Assembly (NCBI RefSeq): GCF_013410655.1
Contig: NZ_JACCFP010000001.1
Location: 310,001-374,000 of the forward strand
Source: Nocardioides thalensis
GTDB lineage: Bacteria > Actinomycetota > Actinomycetes > Propionibacteriales > Nocardioidaceae
Direction: 5' to 3'
Length of the DNA: 64,000 bases
Positions within the stretch are counted from its first letter, which is position 1; every line of letters starts with the position of its first letter. A program made the position numbers and the translations under genes. The notes beneath the pieces are model-generated. The model worked only from the letters and a program-made list of their open reading frames with translations, was not told the DNA's origin and searched no databases. Shown here one piece after another: positions 8,138 through 16,188 of this stretch.

Positions 8138-8965
8138 ATGCCGAGATACGCCACCACGGTGACCCGCACACCAACCGCAGCGCAGGGACCGCTCGCCAGT
8201 GGTGGCGTCGGTCCCCCGAACTCTGCCGCTGCAGCGGCTGGTGCTCATGCCCCGGCCCACGCTGGTCCGGTCACCTCGACCATCCAGGGCGTCGCGGAGG
8301 AGCCGCATGCCAGCGGGCTCTACATCTGGTGGGCTTATGGGCTGGTCGCCTTAGCCGTCGTTGCCGGGGTGATTATCGGCGAGACAGTCAACCCCGACCC
8401 TCCGGTGGCGGTCGCCGGCGTCAGCGCGTTCGCGGGCCTCTATATCGCCGCCCAGGCGATCGAGCGGGTCTTGGTGCCGTTCAGACCGTGGCTCGGCGAC
8501 CCCCTCGGTAAGATCGATACTCCGACCCCTGCCGCCGACGACGAGAACGCGCCCCAGGCAGAAGGCAGCGCGAAGCCGTCACCGAAGGCGAGGTTGCGTC
8601 TCGCCCGCGACCGGGCCTTTGGAGCCGCTACAACGCTCGCCGATAAGGCCGCGGCCGATCCGGAGCAAGAACCGGCTGCCAAGGAGGCTGCCTCTCTGGC
8701 GGCGCAAACCCAGGCAGCGGTTGCGCAGGAACGAGTCAACGCGAGCGTGGTCATGTGGGGTGTCGCATCCGCGATCGGGATCGTCGTATCCGCTTTCCTC
8801 GGGCTAGCGCTGCTGCAGTCCACAGGAATACGGGGAGCGCCGTACGCCCTGGACGTTGTCGTGACCGGGCTTGCGATCGGGGGCGGCACCAAGCCCCTGC
8901 ACGACCTCATCTCGCGTGTGGAGGCCGCGAAGGAAGCTAGGAGCGATCCCGATGAAGCGAAATGA
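8138..8965 (+). CDS. Hypothetical multi-pass membrane protein
   Basis: 275 residues with a strong ribosome binding site (AAGGAGG, spacing about 8). An Ala/Pro-rich N-terminal 60 residues is followed by two membrane segments (about 64-84 and 91-112), a charged Ala/Glu-rich soluble stretch (about 125-200), a third membrane segment (about 205-226) and a weaker fourth (about 232-250) ending in GGGTKPLHDLI. The GGGTKPLHDLI tail looks conserved-motif-like, but no family is recognised. The 259 bases after it (8966-9224) contain no convincing gene. Confidence 0.6.
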   Translation: MPRYATTVTRTPTAAQGPLASGGVGPPNSAAAAAGAHAPAHAGPVTSTIQGVAEEPHASGLYIWWAYGLVALAVVAGVIIGETVNPDPPVAVAGVSAFAGLYIAAQAIERVLVPFRPWLGDPLGKIDTPTPAADDENAPQAEGSAKPSPKARLRLARDRAFGAATTLADKAAADPEQEPAAKEAASLAAQTQAAVAQERVNASVVMWGVASAIGIVVSAFLGLALLQSTGIRGAPYALDVVVTGLAIGGGTKPLHDLISRVEAAKEARSDPDEAK

Positions 8966-9224
8966 CGGCAAAGCCCCTCCCGTCGTGTGAGCCCCGAAGT
9001 TTGTCCATACACTCCGCGGCATCAGCTGGCGCTCCTCCGCCTGATAACCGCGGAGTCGATCGCGTCATGAGGCCTGGGGGCAATGCCAGCGGGGAGCCAA
9101 GTCACGCAACCGAACGCTAATCCGACCGCCTCGGAAAGCCCGCTCGTGGGCCAACCTCGACGAGCACAATATGTTCGGCTCGCCGGACCCTGCCAAGCGA
9201 ATATTCTCGAACACGGAGGTGGCA

Positions 9225-10361
9225 ATGACAGATAGCACACCAGACGGAGAGCTTGGAGTGGAACGAAGTTGCTTCGTCATTAGTCCAATCGGAAGTCGAC
9301 TGGCCCCGATCGGTACGCCAGCCCGGGCGTCATACGAACAAAATATTCAAGTATGGGAACGCGTGATAGAGCCAGCTTGCGCACATTTTGGCCTGACGCC
9401 CCTCCGCTCGGACAAGATCTCCGAACCAGGTGAGATTACCGAGCAGATTTTCACCTTGCTCAGGGATTCAGACGTCGTCATCGCTGATCTCACAGATGGA
9501 AACGCGAACGTGATGTACGAACTCGGTCTACGTCACACTCGCGACAAAATTACTGTGCAGATCGGCGAGTATCAACGCCTTCCTTTCGACGTCAATACGA
9601 TTCGCACGCTGCAGTTCACCCGTACCGAGGCGGGCTTTATTGACGTCCGCGAGTCACTCATCGAATCTTTGCGCGCTGCATTGGCTGGCCGTTCCACCCC
9701 GGTGACTGCCACACGGGTCTGGACCGAAGGCGCGGTCATCACAAGCGCGGAAATCTCTGAAGTCGCCGCCCGGTCGTCCTCCCCCGATGACGATGCTGGG
9801 CACGACGAGCCCGGTTTTATCGATATCTTGGCCGAGGGCGAAGAGTCGGTCACTTCATTTGGCGAGCGCCTCGACGAGATTACCAGCCGCATCGCCGACA
9901 TAGCTAACGTGATCGATGAGTCTACGGCGGCGATCCACGAGTCAGACCAGCGTCAAGGCGGGTTTGCGGGCCGGCTCACGGTCGCTCGGCAGACCAACGA
10001 GAACCTCAAGCCGCCGGCCGAGGAACTTCAAAAACTGGCTATTGAGTTTCGCAAGGACGTCTCCACTGCGGACGCCGCCCTGAACTACATGCTGGACAGA
10101 ATGACTGAGGATACAGACGAACGCGCAGAAGGTGCAGAGTTCCTGCAGGTGTTGGCCGATCTAGGCGTCGTTGTAGCGGAGTCCGAGTCCAGTACCGCCG
10201 AGTTTGCCCAACATGCGCGAGGATTGGCGAACATCTCGCGAGTGCTGAAGGACTCGTCTCGGACGATGACTACCGCGATGAATGACATCCTGTGGGGCAT
10301 GGGAACGATGAAGGCCTGGGCGGAGCGGGCGCGCCGACTATTGGACGACGGCCGGGCGTGA
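9225..10361 (+). CDS. Nucleoside 2-deoxyribosyltransferase/TIR-fold protein with C-terminal helical domain
   Basis: 378 residues from ATG 9225, preceded by GGAGG. Residues about 12-145 carry the marks of the deoxyribosyltransferase/TIR-like fold: CFVISPIGS, then DVVIADLTDGNANVMYELGLRH with the family's AD(L/I)T and N..YELG.RH residues. The remainder (about 210-378) is acidic, helical and probably coiled-coil (EEVTSF, ERLDEITSRIADIANVI). Proteins with this N-domain serve as NAD- or nucleotide-degrading effectors in several anti-phage systems, but also have other roles. Base composition at the 5' end is far lower in G+C (31/60 in 9241-9300) than the eastern part of the window. It sits directly before a restriction-modification pair. 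A defence role is inference. Confidence 0.7.
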   Translation: MTDSTPDGELGVERSCFVISPIGSRLAPIGTPARASYEQNIQVWERVIEPACAHFGLTPLRSDKISEPGEITEQIFTLLRDSDVVIADLTDGNANVMYELGLRHTRDKITVQIGEYQRLPFDVNTIRTLQFTRTEAGFIDVRESLIESLRAALAGRSTPVTATRVWTEGAVITSAEISEVAARSSSPDDDAGHDEPGFIDILAEGEESVTSFGERLDEITSRIADIANVIDESTAAIHESDQRQGGFAGRLTVARQTNENLKPPAEELQKLAIEFRKDVSTADAALNYMLDRMTEDTDERAEGAEFLQVLADLGVVVAESESSTAEFAQHARGLANISRVLKDSSRTMTTAMNDILWGMGTMKAWAERARRLLDDGRA

Positions 10362-10491
10362 GCGGTCAGTCCATCCGTCGCGGCATCGGCTTCTAGGGCA
10401 ACCGAGTCACCAACGCACCCCCGCGGCCCCATCTAACGTGGGGCGCGCGCACGTGACCGGCGGTTTGCCGAGTCGACCTCTTGTAGATCAA

Positions 10492-10512
10492 GGCGCCGGC
10501 TCCGCCGGCGCC
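10492..10512. terminator. Hairpin between the TIR-fold gene and the methyltransferase gene
   Basis: GGCGCCGGC-TCC-GCCGGCGCC, a perfect 9-bp stem with a 3-base loop, flanked by AA and gCCTT. It lies 130 bases past the stop of the upstream gene and 120 bases before the methyltransferase start, so it can separate the two transcripts. The rest of 10362-10632 shows nothing else. Confidence 0.55.
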
Positions 10513-10632
10513 GCCTTGCGGGCGGCGCTGAAGCGCCGTCCTCGGCGGCCGGTGCACTCTTCCGTTGCCTTTCTCCACAGTCCCGCCGCGCCCACCTCGG
10601 GATTGTCGTTGCCGTGCGCGAGGATGTTCGAC

Positions 10633-12132
10633 ATGCGTCGCGACCTTCTCGATCTGGCTGAGTGTCATCGCAGGGCGGCTCTCGCGCGCCTAGACGCCAA
10701 GGATCAGGCGGCTCTCGGCCAGTTCTTCACACCGATGCGCGCTGCCGCGTTGATTGCATCGCTGCCCCGACTGCCCGAGGTAGGAGCGTTGCGAATCTTG
10801 GACCCGGGTGCCGGGTCGGGCATGCTTTCGGCGGCGATCGTCGCGCGAGTCCTCTCGGAAACGCCTGACGTCTCTGTTCACATCGTTGCAGTCGAAGCCG
10901 ACTTAGTGGTGCTGCCGCATCTGATCGAGACCCTGGAGGCCTGCAAGGCCGCCGGCCATGGTCGGGTGACCTATGAAGTTGTCGAGGCCGACTACATACA
11001 GGCATCAACTGGGCTCGATGCCGACGACCGGCTCGCCGGCTTCGACCTATGTATCCAGAACCCCCCGTATGCGAAGTTGGCTGCAAAGTCGCCGGCGCGC
11101 GCCGCGATCAAGGCCGCCGGCGTTGACTCCCCGAACCTGTACGCCGCCTTCTTGGCGCTCGCCACCGCGGCGCTGGCAGAGGGCGGGCAGCTGGTGGCGA
11201 TCACCCCGCGCTCGTTCGCGAACGGCCCCTACTTCGGAGCCTTCCGCCGGTACCTGCTCGACCAAGTGTCCCTAGACCGGGTTCACGTCTTCGAGTCGCG
11301 GTCGACCGTGTTCGCAGACACGGGGGTGTTGCAGGAGAACGTGATCTTCTCCGCCACCAAGCACGGCTCGCGCGAACGGGTGATGTTGTCCGTCAGCAAC
11401 GACCACCACGACGACGCCGCTCACCGCACGGTCCCGTACTCCGACGTCGTCAACCCAGAGGACGAACATCGGTTCATTCGGATCGCGGCGAACGACGCCG
11501 ACATTGCCATCGCCGAATTGATGCTCACTCTGCCCTGCACTCTTGCCGATCTCGGGGTAAAGGTTTCCACCGGCCCCGTCGTCGACTTCCGCAGCCGCCG
11601 TTGCCTGCACACCGAGGCTGTCGACGGCGGACTGCCGCTGATCTATCCCGGAAACGTCCGAGGCGGCCGGATCGAGTGGCCGCGAGAAATCCGCAAAGCG
11701 CAGTGGTATCTACCCGTCGACGCCGCGGATGAGAGGTGGCTGGTCCCGGAAGGTTGGTACACGGTCATCAAGCGGTTCTCTGCGAAGGAAGAGCGTCGCC
11801 GCATCGTCGCCGCCGTCTGGTCACCCGACGTGAAGCCGGGACCGTTGGCCTTGGAGAACCACCTCAACTATCTCCATCTGGGCGGGGTCGGGCTTGATCG
11901 AGAGCTCGCCTACGGGTTGTCGCTGTGGCTCAACTCGAGCTTGGTCGACCAGTTCTTCCGTACGTTCTCCGGACATACCCAAGTCAACGCGACAGACTTG
12001 CGGACCATGAGGTTCCCCCGCATCGACAGCCTGCGGGCTCTCGGCGCCGCCGGTCCGGATCACCTGCCCGAGCAGAACGAGATCGACGCGCTCGTCGATG
12101 CGGCGCTGACTGCCGCGGCCGCCGCCGCGTGA
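10633..12132 (+). CDS. DNA adenine-N6 methyltransferase, Eco57I/BsuBI-PstI type
   Basis: 499 residues from ATG 10633, chosen because GAGG lies 9 bases upstream and the family's start region (DLAECHRRAALARLDAKDQAALGQFFTP) follows at once. The longer frame to 10438 runs through the hairpin. S-adenosylmethionine motif I is LDPGAGSGMLSAAI and catalytic motif IV is IQNPPYAKL (N/D-PP-Y/F of N6-adenine enzymes). The C-terminal half is a target-recognition domain. The stop overlaps the next gene's GTG by GTGA, coupling it to the cognate endonuclease. It protects host DNA from that enzyme. Confidence 0.92.
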   Translation: MRRDLLDLAECHRRAALARLDAKDQAALGQFFTPMRAAALIASLPRLPEVGALRILDPGAGSGMLSAAIVARVLSETPDVSVHIVAVEADLVVLPHLIETLEACKAAGHGRVTYEVVEADYIQASTGLDADDRLAGFDLCIQNPPYAKLAAKSPARAAIKAAGVDSPNLYAAFLALATAALAEGGQLVAITPRSFANGPYFGAFRRYLLDQVSLDRVHVFESRSTVFADTGVLQENVIFSATKHGSRERVMLSVSNDHHDDAAHRTVPYSDVVNPEDEHRFIRIAANDADIAIAELMLTLPCTLADLGVKVSTGPVVDFRSRRCLHTEAVDGGLPLIYPGNVRGGRIEWPREIRKAQWYLPVDAADERWLVPEGWYTVIKRFSAKEERRRIVAAVWSPDVKPGPLALENHLNYLHLGGVGLDRELAYGLSLWLNSSLVDQFFRTFSGHTQVNATDLRTMRFPRIDSLRALGAAGPDHLPEQNEIDALVDAALTAAAAAA

Positions 12133-13064
12133 TCTCGACCAACGAGAGCCAGCAGATCCTTCGCGATCTGGGCTTCGACGACGAGCAGTGCAATGAGCGA
12201 TCAGCGCGTGTCCTGCTAGCACTCCTGCGCCTTGCGCCGCGCGACAGCTGGTCCGACGCGACCAATCCGATGCTTGGTACGCGGGCGATCATGGACTGGA
12301 TTCGGGATGAGCACGGTGTGGAGTACGCCGCGAACACTCGCGAGACCATCCGCCGGTTCACCCTCCACCATTTCGCCGATGCGCTGCTTGTGGTGCAGAA
12401 CGCTGACAACCCGGACCGACCGGTCAACTCGCCGAAATCGAACTACCAGATCACGAGCGAGGCGCTGGCTGTCATCCAGGCGTATGGCACTCCGGAGTAC
12501 AGGGATCTGTTGGCCGCGTACCTGCAGGCAGCGCCGGGCCTCAAAGAGCGGTACGCCGCTGCACGCGCGTTGAATCGGATTCCGGTCACTCTCCCGGATG
12601 GGAAACCATTCACCCTGTCACCGGGTGGCCAGAATGTACTCATCAAGCAGATGCTCGAAGAGTTCTGTCCTCAGTTCACCCCGGGCGGTGAGGTGCTCTA
12701 CGTCGGCGATGCCGATGACAAGTGGGCCCACTTTGAGCAGCAGCGGCTCGGGGCCCTGGGGGTCACGGTCAACCAGCACGGAAAGATGCCCGACCTAGTC
12801 GTTTACCTACCCGACCGCGACTGGCTGGTTCTCATGGAAGCAGCCTCGTCCCACGGGCCCGTCGATTCCAAGCGCCATGGAGAGCTCGCTGTCCTGTTCG
12901 AGGATGCAACGCCCGGCCTCGTCTACATCTCCTGCTTCCCAGACCGCCGCGAGATGCGCAAGTACCTCCACGTAATCGCGTGGGAGACCGACGTCTGGTG
13001 CGCCGAGGATCCCACCCACTTGATCCACTTCAACGGGGAACGCTTCCTCGGTCCCTACGACTAG
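12129..13064 (+). CDS. Type II restriction endonuclease, BsuBI/PstI family
   Basis: 311 residues, close to the family's usual length of about 315. The start is GTG 12129, overlapping the methyltransferase stop. The C-terminal catalytic domain has the family pattern VLYVGDADDKWAHFE, MPDLVVYLPDRDWLVLMEAA and SSHGPVDSKRH, with the PD...E.A.SHGP residues intact. The N-terminal half (RDEHGVEYAANTRETIRRFTLHHF, VNSPKSNYQI) matches the DNA-binding part of these enzymes. PstI and BsuBI cut CTGCAG. Whether this homologue shares that site cannot be told from sequence. The gene looks complete and probably active. Confidence 0.92.
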   Translation: MISTNESQQILRDLGFDDEQCNERSARVLLALLRLAPRDSWSDATNPMLGTRAIMDWIRDEHGVEYAANTRETIRRFTLHHFADALLVVQNADNPDRPVNSPKSNYQITSEALAVIQAYGTPEYRDLLAAYLQAAPGLKERYAAARALNRIPVTLPDGKPFTLSPGGQNVLIKQMLEEFCPQFTPGGEVLYVGDADDKWAHFEQQRLGALGVTVNQHGKMPDLVVYLPDRDWLVLMEAASSHGPVDSKRHGELAVLFEDATPGLVYISCFPDRREMRKYLHVIAWETDVWCAEDPTHLIHFNGERFLGPYD

Positions 13065-13090
13065 GTCAGCGGATTCGCTAGCCTCCGAGA

Positions 13091-13639
13091 GTGACCAAGC
13101 GCGCCACGTACCTCCTCGTGGTTGGGGAGAGAGCCGCCTTGGCATGGATCCTGCGCACGCAAAGGATGGCGTTTCCTCCAAGGCGCGGCCCTTCTCTCGG
13201 CCAGCTTCAAGTGGGCGACAACTTCCTGCTCATGACGACCCGAGGTTGCTACCACAGCCCCGATCGCGATCGCACCCGCGTCATCGGCGCCGCGACCATG
13301 TCCAGTCCAATCGCGCTGCTCGACGAGCCCATCACGATCGTCGGCCGGGAGTTTCCGCTCGCCTGTGACCTAGAGATCGCCTCCTTGGCTCCGTTTCGGG
13401 AGGGTGTCGAGATAAGCCTCCTAGTTGATCAGCTGGAGGTCTTTCCGCATAAGCATGCGTGGTCCGCGGCCTTGCGCCGCCCTGTCGTGCCCCTGCCAGA
13501 CGCGGACGCAATGCTGTTGTCTTCCAAGTTGGCCCAGATCGCTGAGCCCGCGGAGACACATCGAGACACCTATCTCGAGGGCATCAAGCCGATCCGGCGT
13601 TGGTTCAGACCCGGTAGCGGTCGGGAGCCAAGGCGGTAG
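13091..13639 (+). CDS. EVE/PUA-like domain protein (probable)
   Basis: 182 residues, GTG start 27 bases after the endonuclease stop, so probably in the same operon. The sequence follows an EVE/PUA pattern: YLLVVGERAALAWIL, LQVGDNFLLMTTRGC, RVIGAATMSSP, then FREGVEISLLVDQLEVF and HAWSAALRRPVVPL. EVE-like domains bind modified bases and are often found near restriction systems. No catalytic domain is visible. The assignment rests on pattern only and could be wrong. Its place after the R-M pair suggests an accessory or regulatory job. Confidence 0.5.
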   Translation: MTKRATYLLVVGERAALAWILRTQRMAFPPRRGPSLGQLQVGDNFLLMTTRGCYHSPDRDRTRVIGAATMSSPIALLDEPITIVGREFPLACDLEIASLAPFREGVEISLLVDQLEVFPHKHAWSAALRRPVVPLPDADAMLLSSKLAQIAEPAETHRDTYLEGIKPIRRWFRPGSGREPRR

Positions 13640-13711
13640 CCAACCGAGGCGAACTGATGCGAACCACGAAATGACGGCGGGTTTGATCGCCTGAGGGCGG
13701 GTTTGGTGCCG

Positions 13712-14353
13712 CTACCGTCGGGGTGTGAGCGCTGACGTGGTGAAGATCGCCGTCACTGCGGTCGCGTCTCTGCTCGTCGGGTTCGTGTTATTCCAGTTGC
13801 AGCGCGGTGGCCGGCGTCGGCGGCTGCGGGTGGAGATTCGCGAGGAACTGGAGCTGTTGAAGCTCGTCGATGAGGGCACCGAACCGCACAAACGGATCCG
13901 CGCGCACGTCGACGGGTTGCTGGAGAAGTACGCGGCGGAGCCGCAGGAGCGTGTCGCTGAGGCACCTGGGACGGCATGGGCGCCACTCGCGGCGGTCATC
14001 GCGCTCGTCGGTGCGGTGCTGTGGAGTGCCCTTCCGGACACGAGTTGGGTCGCGGTGGTGTCCGTTGTCGCTGCCATTACGGGCTCGTTCGGTGCGGCAT
14101 TCCTGGAGCGTCGGAACGCGAAGTGGCAAAAGTCCCGGGGCCTGCGCCGGTAGGCGGTGACGTGCCTGAACAGTTCGGCGGCGGCCTCGGCGGTGATGTC
14201 GAGCGCGGCGCCGATGACGGTCCAGGAGTCGCCCGCCTCGCGGGCTGCGGCGACGTCGGCCTCAACCTCGGCCTCGGTGATGGCCTTGTGAGTGGCGACT
14301 ATCCGACGGAATTGCACGGCCTCGCGGAAGTTGCCCGGGTCGATCGAATCCAT
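13712..14353 (-). CDS. Hypothetical protein with N-terminal HTH-like segment
   Basis: 213 residues if read to its stop, from ATG 14353. The first about 65 residues resemble small actinobacterial mobile-element proteins with a degenerate helix-turn-helix, notably AAAREAGDSWTVIGAALDIT, AEAAAELFRH. The remainder lies antisense to the membrane-protein gene and has little protein-like character. A frameshift or lost stop near 14150 is possible. The N-terminal part is the credible portion. Confidence 0.4.
   Translation of the reverse strand: MDSIDPGNFREAVQFRRIVATHKAITEAEVEADVAAAREAGDSWTVIGAALDITAEAAAELFRHVTAYRRRPRDFCHFAFRRSRNAAPNEPVMAATTDTTATQLVSGRALHSTAPTSAMTAASGAHAVPGASATRSCGSAAYFSSNPSTCARIRLCGSVPSSTSFNSSSSSRISTRSRRRRPPRCNWNNTNPTSRDATAVTAIFTTSALTPRR
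13725..14153 (+). CDS. Hypothetical small membrane protein
   Basis: 142 residues, GTG start. Three hydrophobic segments: about residues 7-24 (IAVTAVASLLVGFVLF), 86-101 (PLAAVIALVGAVLW) and 107-125 (WVAVVSVVAAITGSFG). A charged coiled region with RRRRLRVEIREELELLKLV lies between. No family is recognised. Its 3' half is antisense to a minus-strand frame that also has coding character, so one of the two may be spurious at its end. A duplicated GGCGGGTTTG lies just upstream (13676 and 13696). Confidence 0.5.
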   Translation: MSADVVKIAVTAVASLLVGFVLFQLQRGGRRRRLRVEIREELELLKLVDEGTEPHKRIRAHVDGLLEKYAAEPQERVAEAPGTAWAPLAAVIALVGAVLWSALPDTSWVAVVSVVAAITGSFGAAFLERRNAKWQKSRGLRR

Positions 14354-14502
14354 GAGCGTGTCGGTGTGGCTGTCGTGAAGCCACCGAGCCCCGACGTCCG
14401 TGCGCCCGGTCGGACGATCTCGGTGGCGTCGCCGATCACACGCCGCTGTCGGCCGCCTCGTTCTGGCCCACAGGGTAACGGCCGTGCGCGTAGCGTCAGC
14501 CC

Positions 14503-14814
14503 ATGACCCACATCGACACTCAGGCTCGTGCCTCCGCAGCTGGTCTGCTCCTCGACGCGATCGGCACATTCTCCCTAGCAGATGCGGGTACGCAAGCGGC
14601 CGACGACCGGATCGTGCTCGCGATGGGCACGCTCGGTCTCGACCTCGGAGCGTTCCCGGAGTTCCGGCCGGTCGTCGCGGCCGCGCTGGACCTGTTGACG
14701 CTGCTGCTGCAGCACCAGGCGGACCGCCGCGGTGTGTCGCTGCAGCAGGTCGCCAGGGTCGTCAAGACCGATCTGCTGCCAGCGATCTACCCGGACGTGC
14801 TGCCCGGGTCCTAG
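14503..14814 (+). CDS. Hypothetical protein, 103 residues
   Basis: A short, helical, Ala/Leu-rich protein with no signal peptide and no recognised motif. It has the composition of a soluble small protein (LDLLTLLLQHQADRRGVSLQQVARVV). The ribosome binding site is weak. It lies among orphan genes near the right end of the putative island. No function can be proposed. Confidence 0.4.
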   Translation: MTHIDTQARASAAGLLLDAIGTFSLADAGTQAADDRIVLAMGTLGLDLGAFPEFRPVVAAALDLLTLLLQHQADRRGVSLQQVARVVKTDLLPAIYPDVLPGS

Positions 14815-14873
14815 GCGGCGGTGGTTCGGTCCTGTGCTGACGCCCCGCGGCGTCGTGACTATGTCGTGTCGTC

Positions 14874-15599
14874 CTACGGCTCGGGGGCCTCGCTTGGGTC
14901 CACCTCGCCGCCGCCGCGTGGCTGCTGTGCGTCGGTGTCGATGGTCGTGAGCGCTGGCCAGAACCCAGGTGGGGGCTGGACTAACCGCCCGGGGCGGAGC
15001 AGGGTGAATCCGCGTGAGGGCCATGTCAGGTGCTCAGCGACTGGTCGGTGCTGGATGGCGACGGTGAAGAAATCCCCTGTCGTCTCCGGCATCCGACGGA
15101 CCTCGTTGTCGCGGTAGACCGCTGCCAGTGCGCGTCGAAGCTGCCACTGCCGCAACATAGAGAACAGCCGTCCGCGGATGGGTTGTTCGATTCGTTCCGC
15201 CACGGTCTCGCAGACCACGTCGCGATAGAGCACCAATGGTCGCGTGGGCACGCGCGAGGGGTGGCGCATCATGCTCGCGTAGGTTCCGCGGTGGGGATTG
15301 TCGCCGGGTTGCGGCTTGATGGCGTGCTCGGCCGCAATGAGCGCCTGGGTTGCTCGGTCGATGAGCTCCACGTAGATCCACGGGACGCCGCTTCGGAACA
15401 GCGCCATCCGGGATTCGAGCCGGGATCGCCACTTGGCGTCGTTGTCGAGTTTCGAGTCGAAGGGGAGGCCGCGGAATCGCTCGACGGCGACTAGAGCGTC
15501 ATCGCGCGCGGCGCGGTCGGTGGCTGCCTTGCCCGTCCATGCGGCGATCGCGCCGCCGATGACGACGCCGGCGAGGCTGTCGACCCATCCCCAATCCAC
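14874..15599 (-). CDS. Hypothetical protein with N-terminal membrane anchor
   Basis: 241 residues. A short hydrophobic segment lies at about residues 6-22 (VDSLAGVVIGGAIAAWTG). The rest is soluble and basic with several conserved-looking aromatic patches (SRMALFRSGVPWIYVELIDRA, RGRLFSMLRQWQLRRALAAVY). No family is recognised. It is the last gene before the tRNA-like junction. The 299 bases from 15600 to 15898 hold no convincing gene. Confidence 0.5.
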   Translation of the reverse strand: MDWGWVDSLAGVVIGGAIAAWTGKAATDRAARDDALVAVERFRGLPFDSKLDNDAKWRSRLESRMALFRSGVPWIYVELIDRATQALIAAEHAIKPQPGDNPHRGTYASMMRHPSRVPTRPLVLYRDVVCETVAERIEQPIRGRLFSMLRQWQLRRALAAVYRDNEVRRMPETTGDFFTVAIQHRPVAEHLTWPSRGFTLLRPGRLVQPPPGFWPALTTIDTDAQQPRGGGEVDPSEAPEP

Positions 15600-15898
15600 A
15601 AGGAGAGTGTCGCGGCTTTCATGCGGGTCCGTGCGGAAACACGGGAGCTCTCAAGTCCGCCCTCACGGCATCGACACGAAGGGGCCGAACGGGCAGTACT
15701 AGCCGTGCCGTGTGGTGATGAGATTCACGCTCAGCACCGGACACGACCGAATTGGGGCGCACCTGTCGATGTGCTGCGGATCATGAGGTCAAGCTCCAGT
15801 GGTCAATCGTGTAGAAGGCGTTAATCGTCGATCGGCCGGCCCGCGAGCGCGGTGGTTTCCCGTATGCGCCCCATAGAACGTCGGCACAGCTTCATGTG

Positions 15899-15978
15899 TG
15901 CAGGTCACAGCCTGCCGTCCGACGGACTGTAAATCAGCCGGCATTGCCTACAGTGGTTCGAATCCACTACCTGCCACC
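15899..15978 (+). other. Degenerate tRNA-Tyr-like sequence, probable island attachment site
   Basis: The 3' two-thirds matches a tRNA-Tyr: anticodon loop CTGTAAA (GTA anticodon), long variable region, perfect T-arm (AGTGG-TTCGAAT-CCACT) and 3' acceptor strand ACCTGCC followed by ACC. The 5' side is degraded. TGCAGGT pairs with ACCTGCC at only 6 of 7 positions. The D-arm region is about 4 bases short compared with a usual tRNA-Tyr, and the anticodon stem has two mismatches. A 3' tRNA copy beside accessory genes is the usual mark of integration into a tRNA gene. The intact tRNA and integrase would lie left of the window. Confidence 0.6.
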
Positions 15979-15985
15979 GGCGCCG

Positions 15986-16029
15986 GAAACGGCCCGTGAC
16001 CTGCGGAAACGTGGGGAACGGGCCGTTTC
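15986..16029. terminator. Strong hairpin after the tRNA-like sequence
   Basis: Perfect 12-bp inverted repeat GAAACGGCCCGT / ACGGGCCGTTTC with a 20-base loop, 8 bases past the tRNA-like 3' end. This is the position of a tRNA-gene terminator and suggests that the DNA to the right is the original chromosomal flank. Confidence 0.75.
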
Positions 16030-16188
16030 GCGTTGCGCGGTCGTCGCGACTGTTGCCGGCTGGCTGGGCACTCTGCGCCACCGACACGCCATGGATCCAG
16101 CCAGTCGTCGTCGATCGGTCTCGGCGGAACACGTCGAGGCCCGGCATCATGAAACACGAGCCGATCAGCCGTGACCTGAGGAGCACAC

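Noticed and set aside
10438-10632. N-terminal extension of the DNA methyltransferase
   Set aside because: It reads through a 9-bp hairpin and gives a low-complexity Arg/Ala/Pro leader. The family's start fits ATG 10633.
10633-13064. Avoidance of CTGCAG as evidence for the restriction specificity
   Set aside because: CTGCAG is present in the window (for example near 6627, 9609, 10143 and 12524), so nothing can be concluded about the recognised site.
15899-15978. A functional tRNA-Tyr gene
   Set aside because: The D-arm is too short, the anticodon stem has two mismatches and the acceptor's first pair is lost, so it is treated as a fragment or attachment site rather than a working tRNA.
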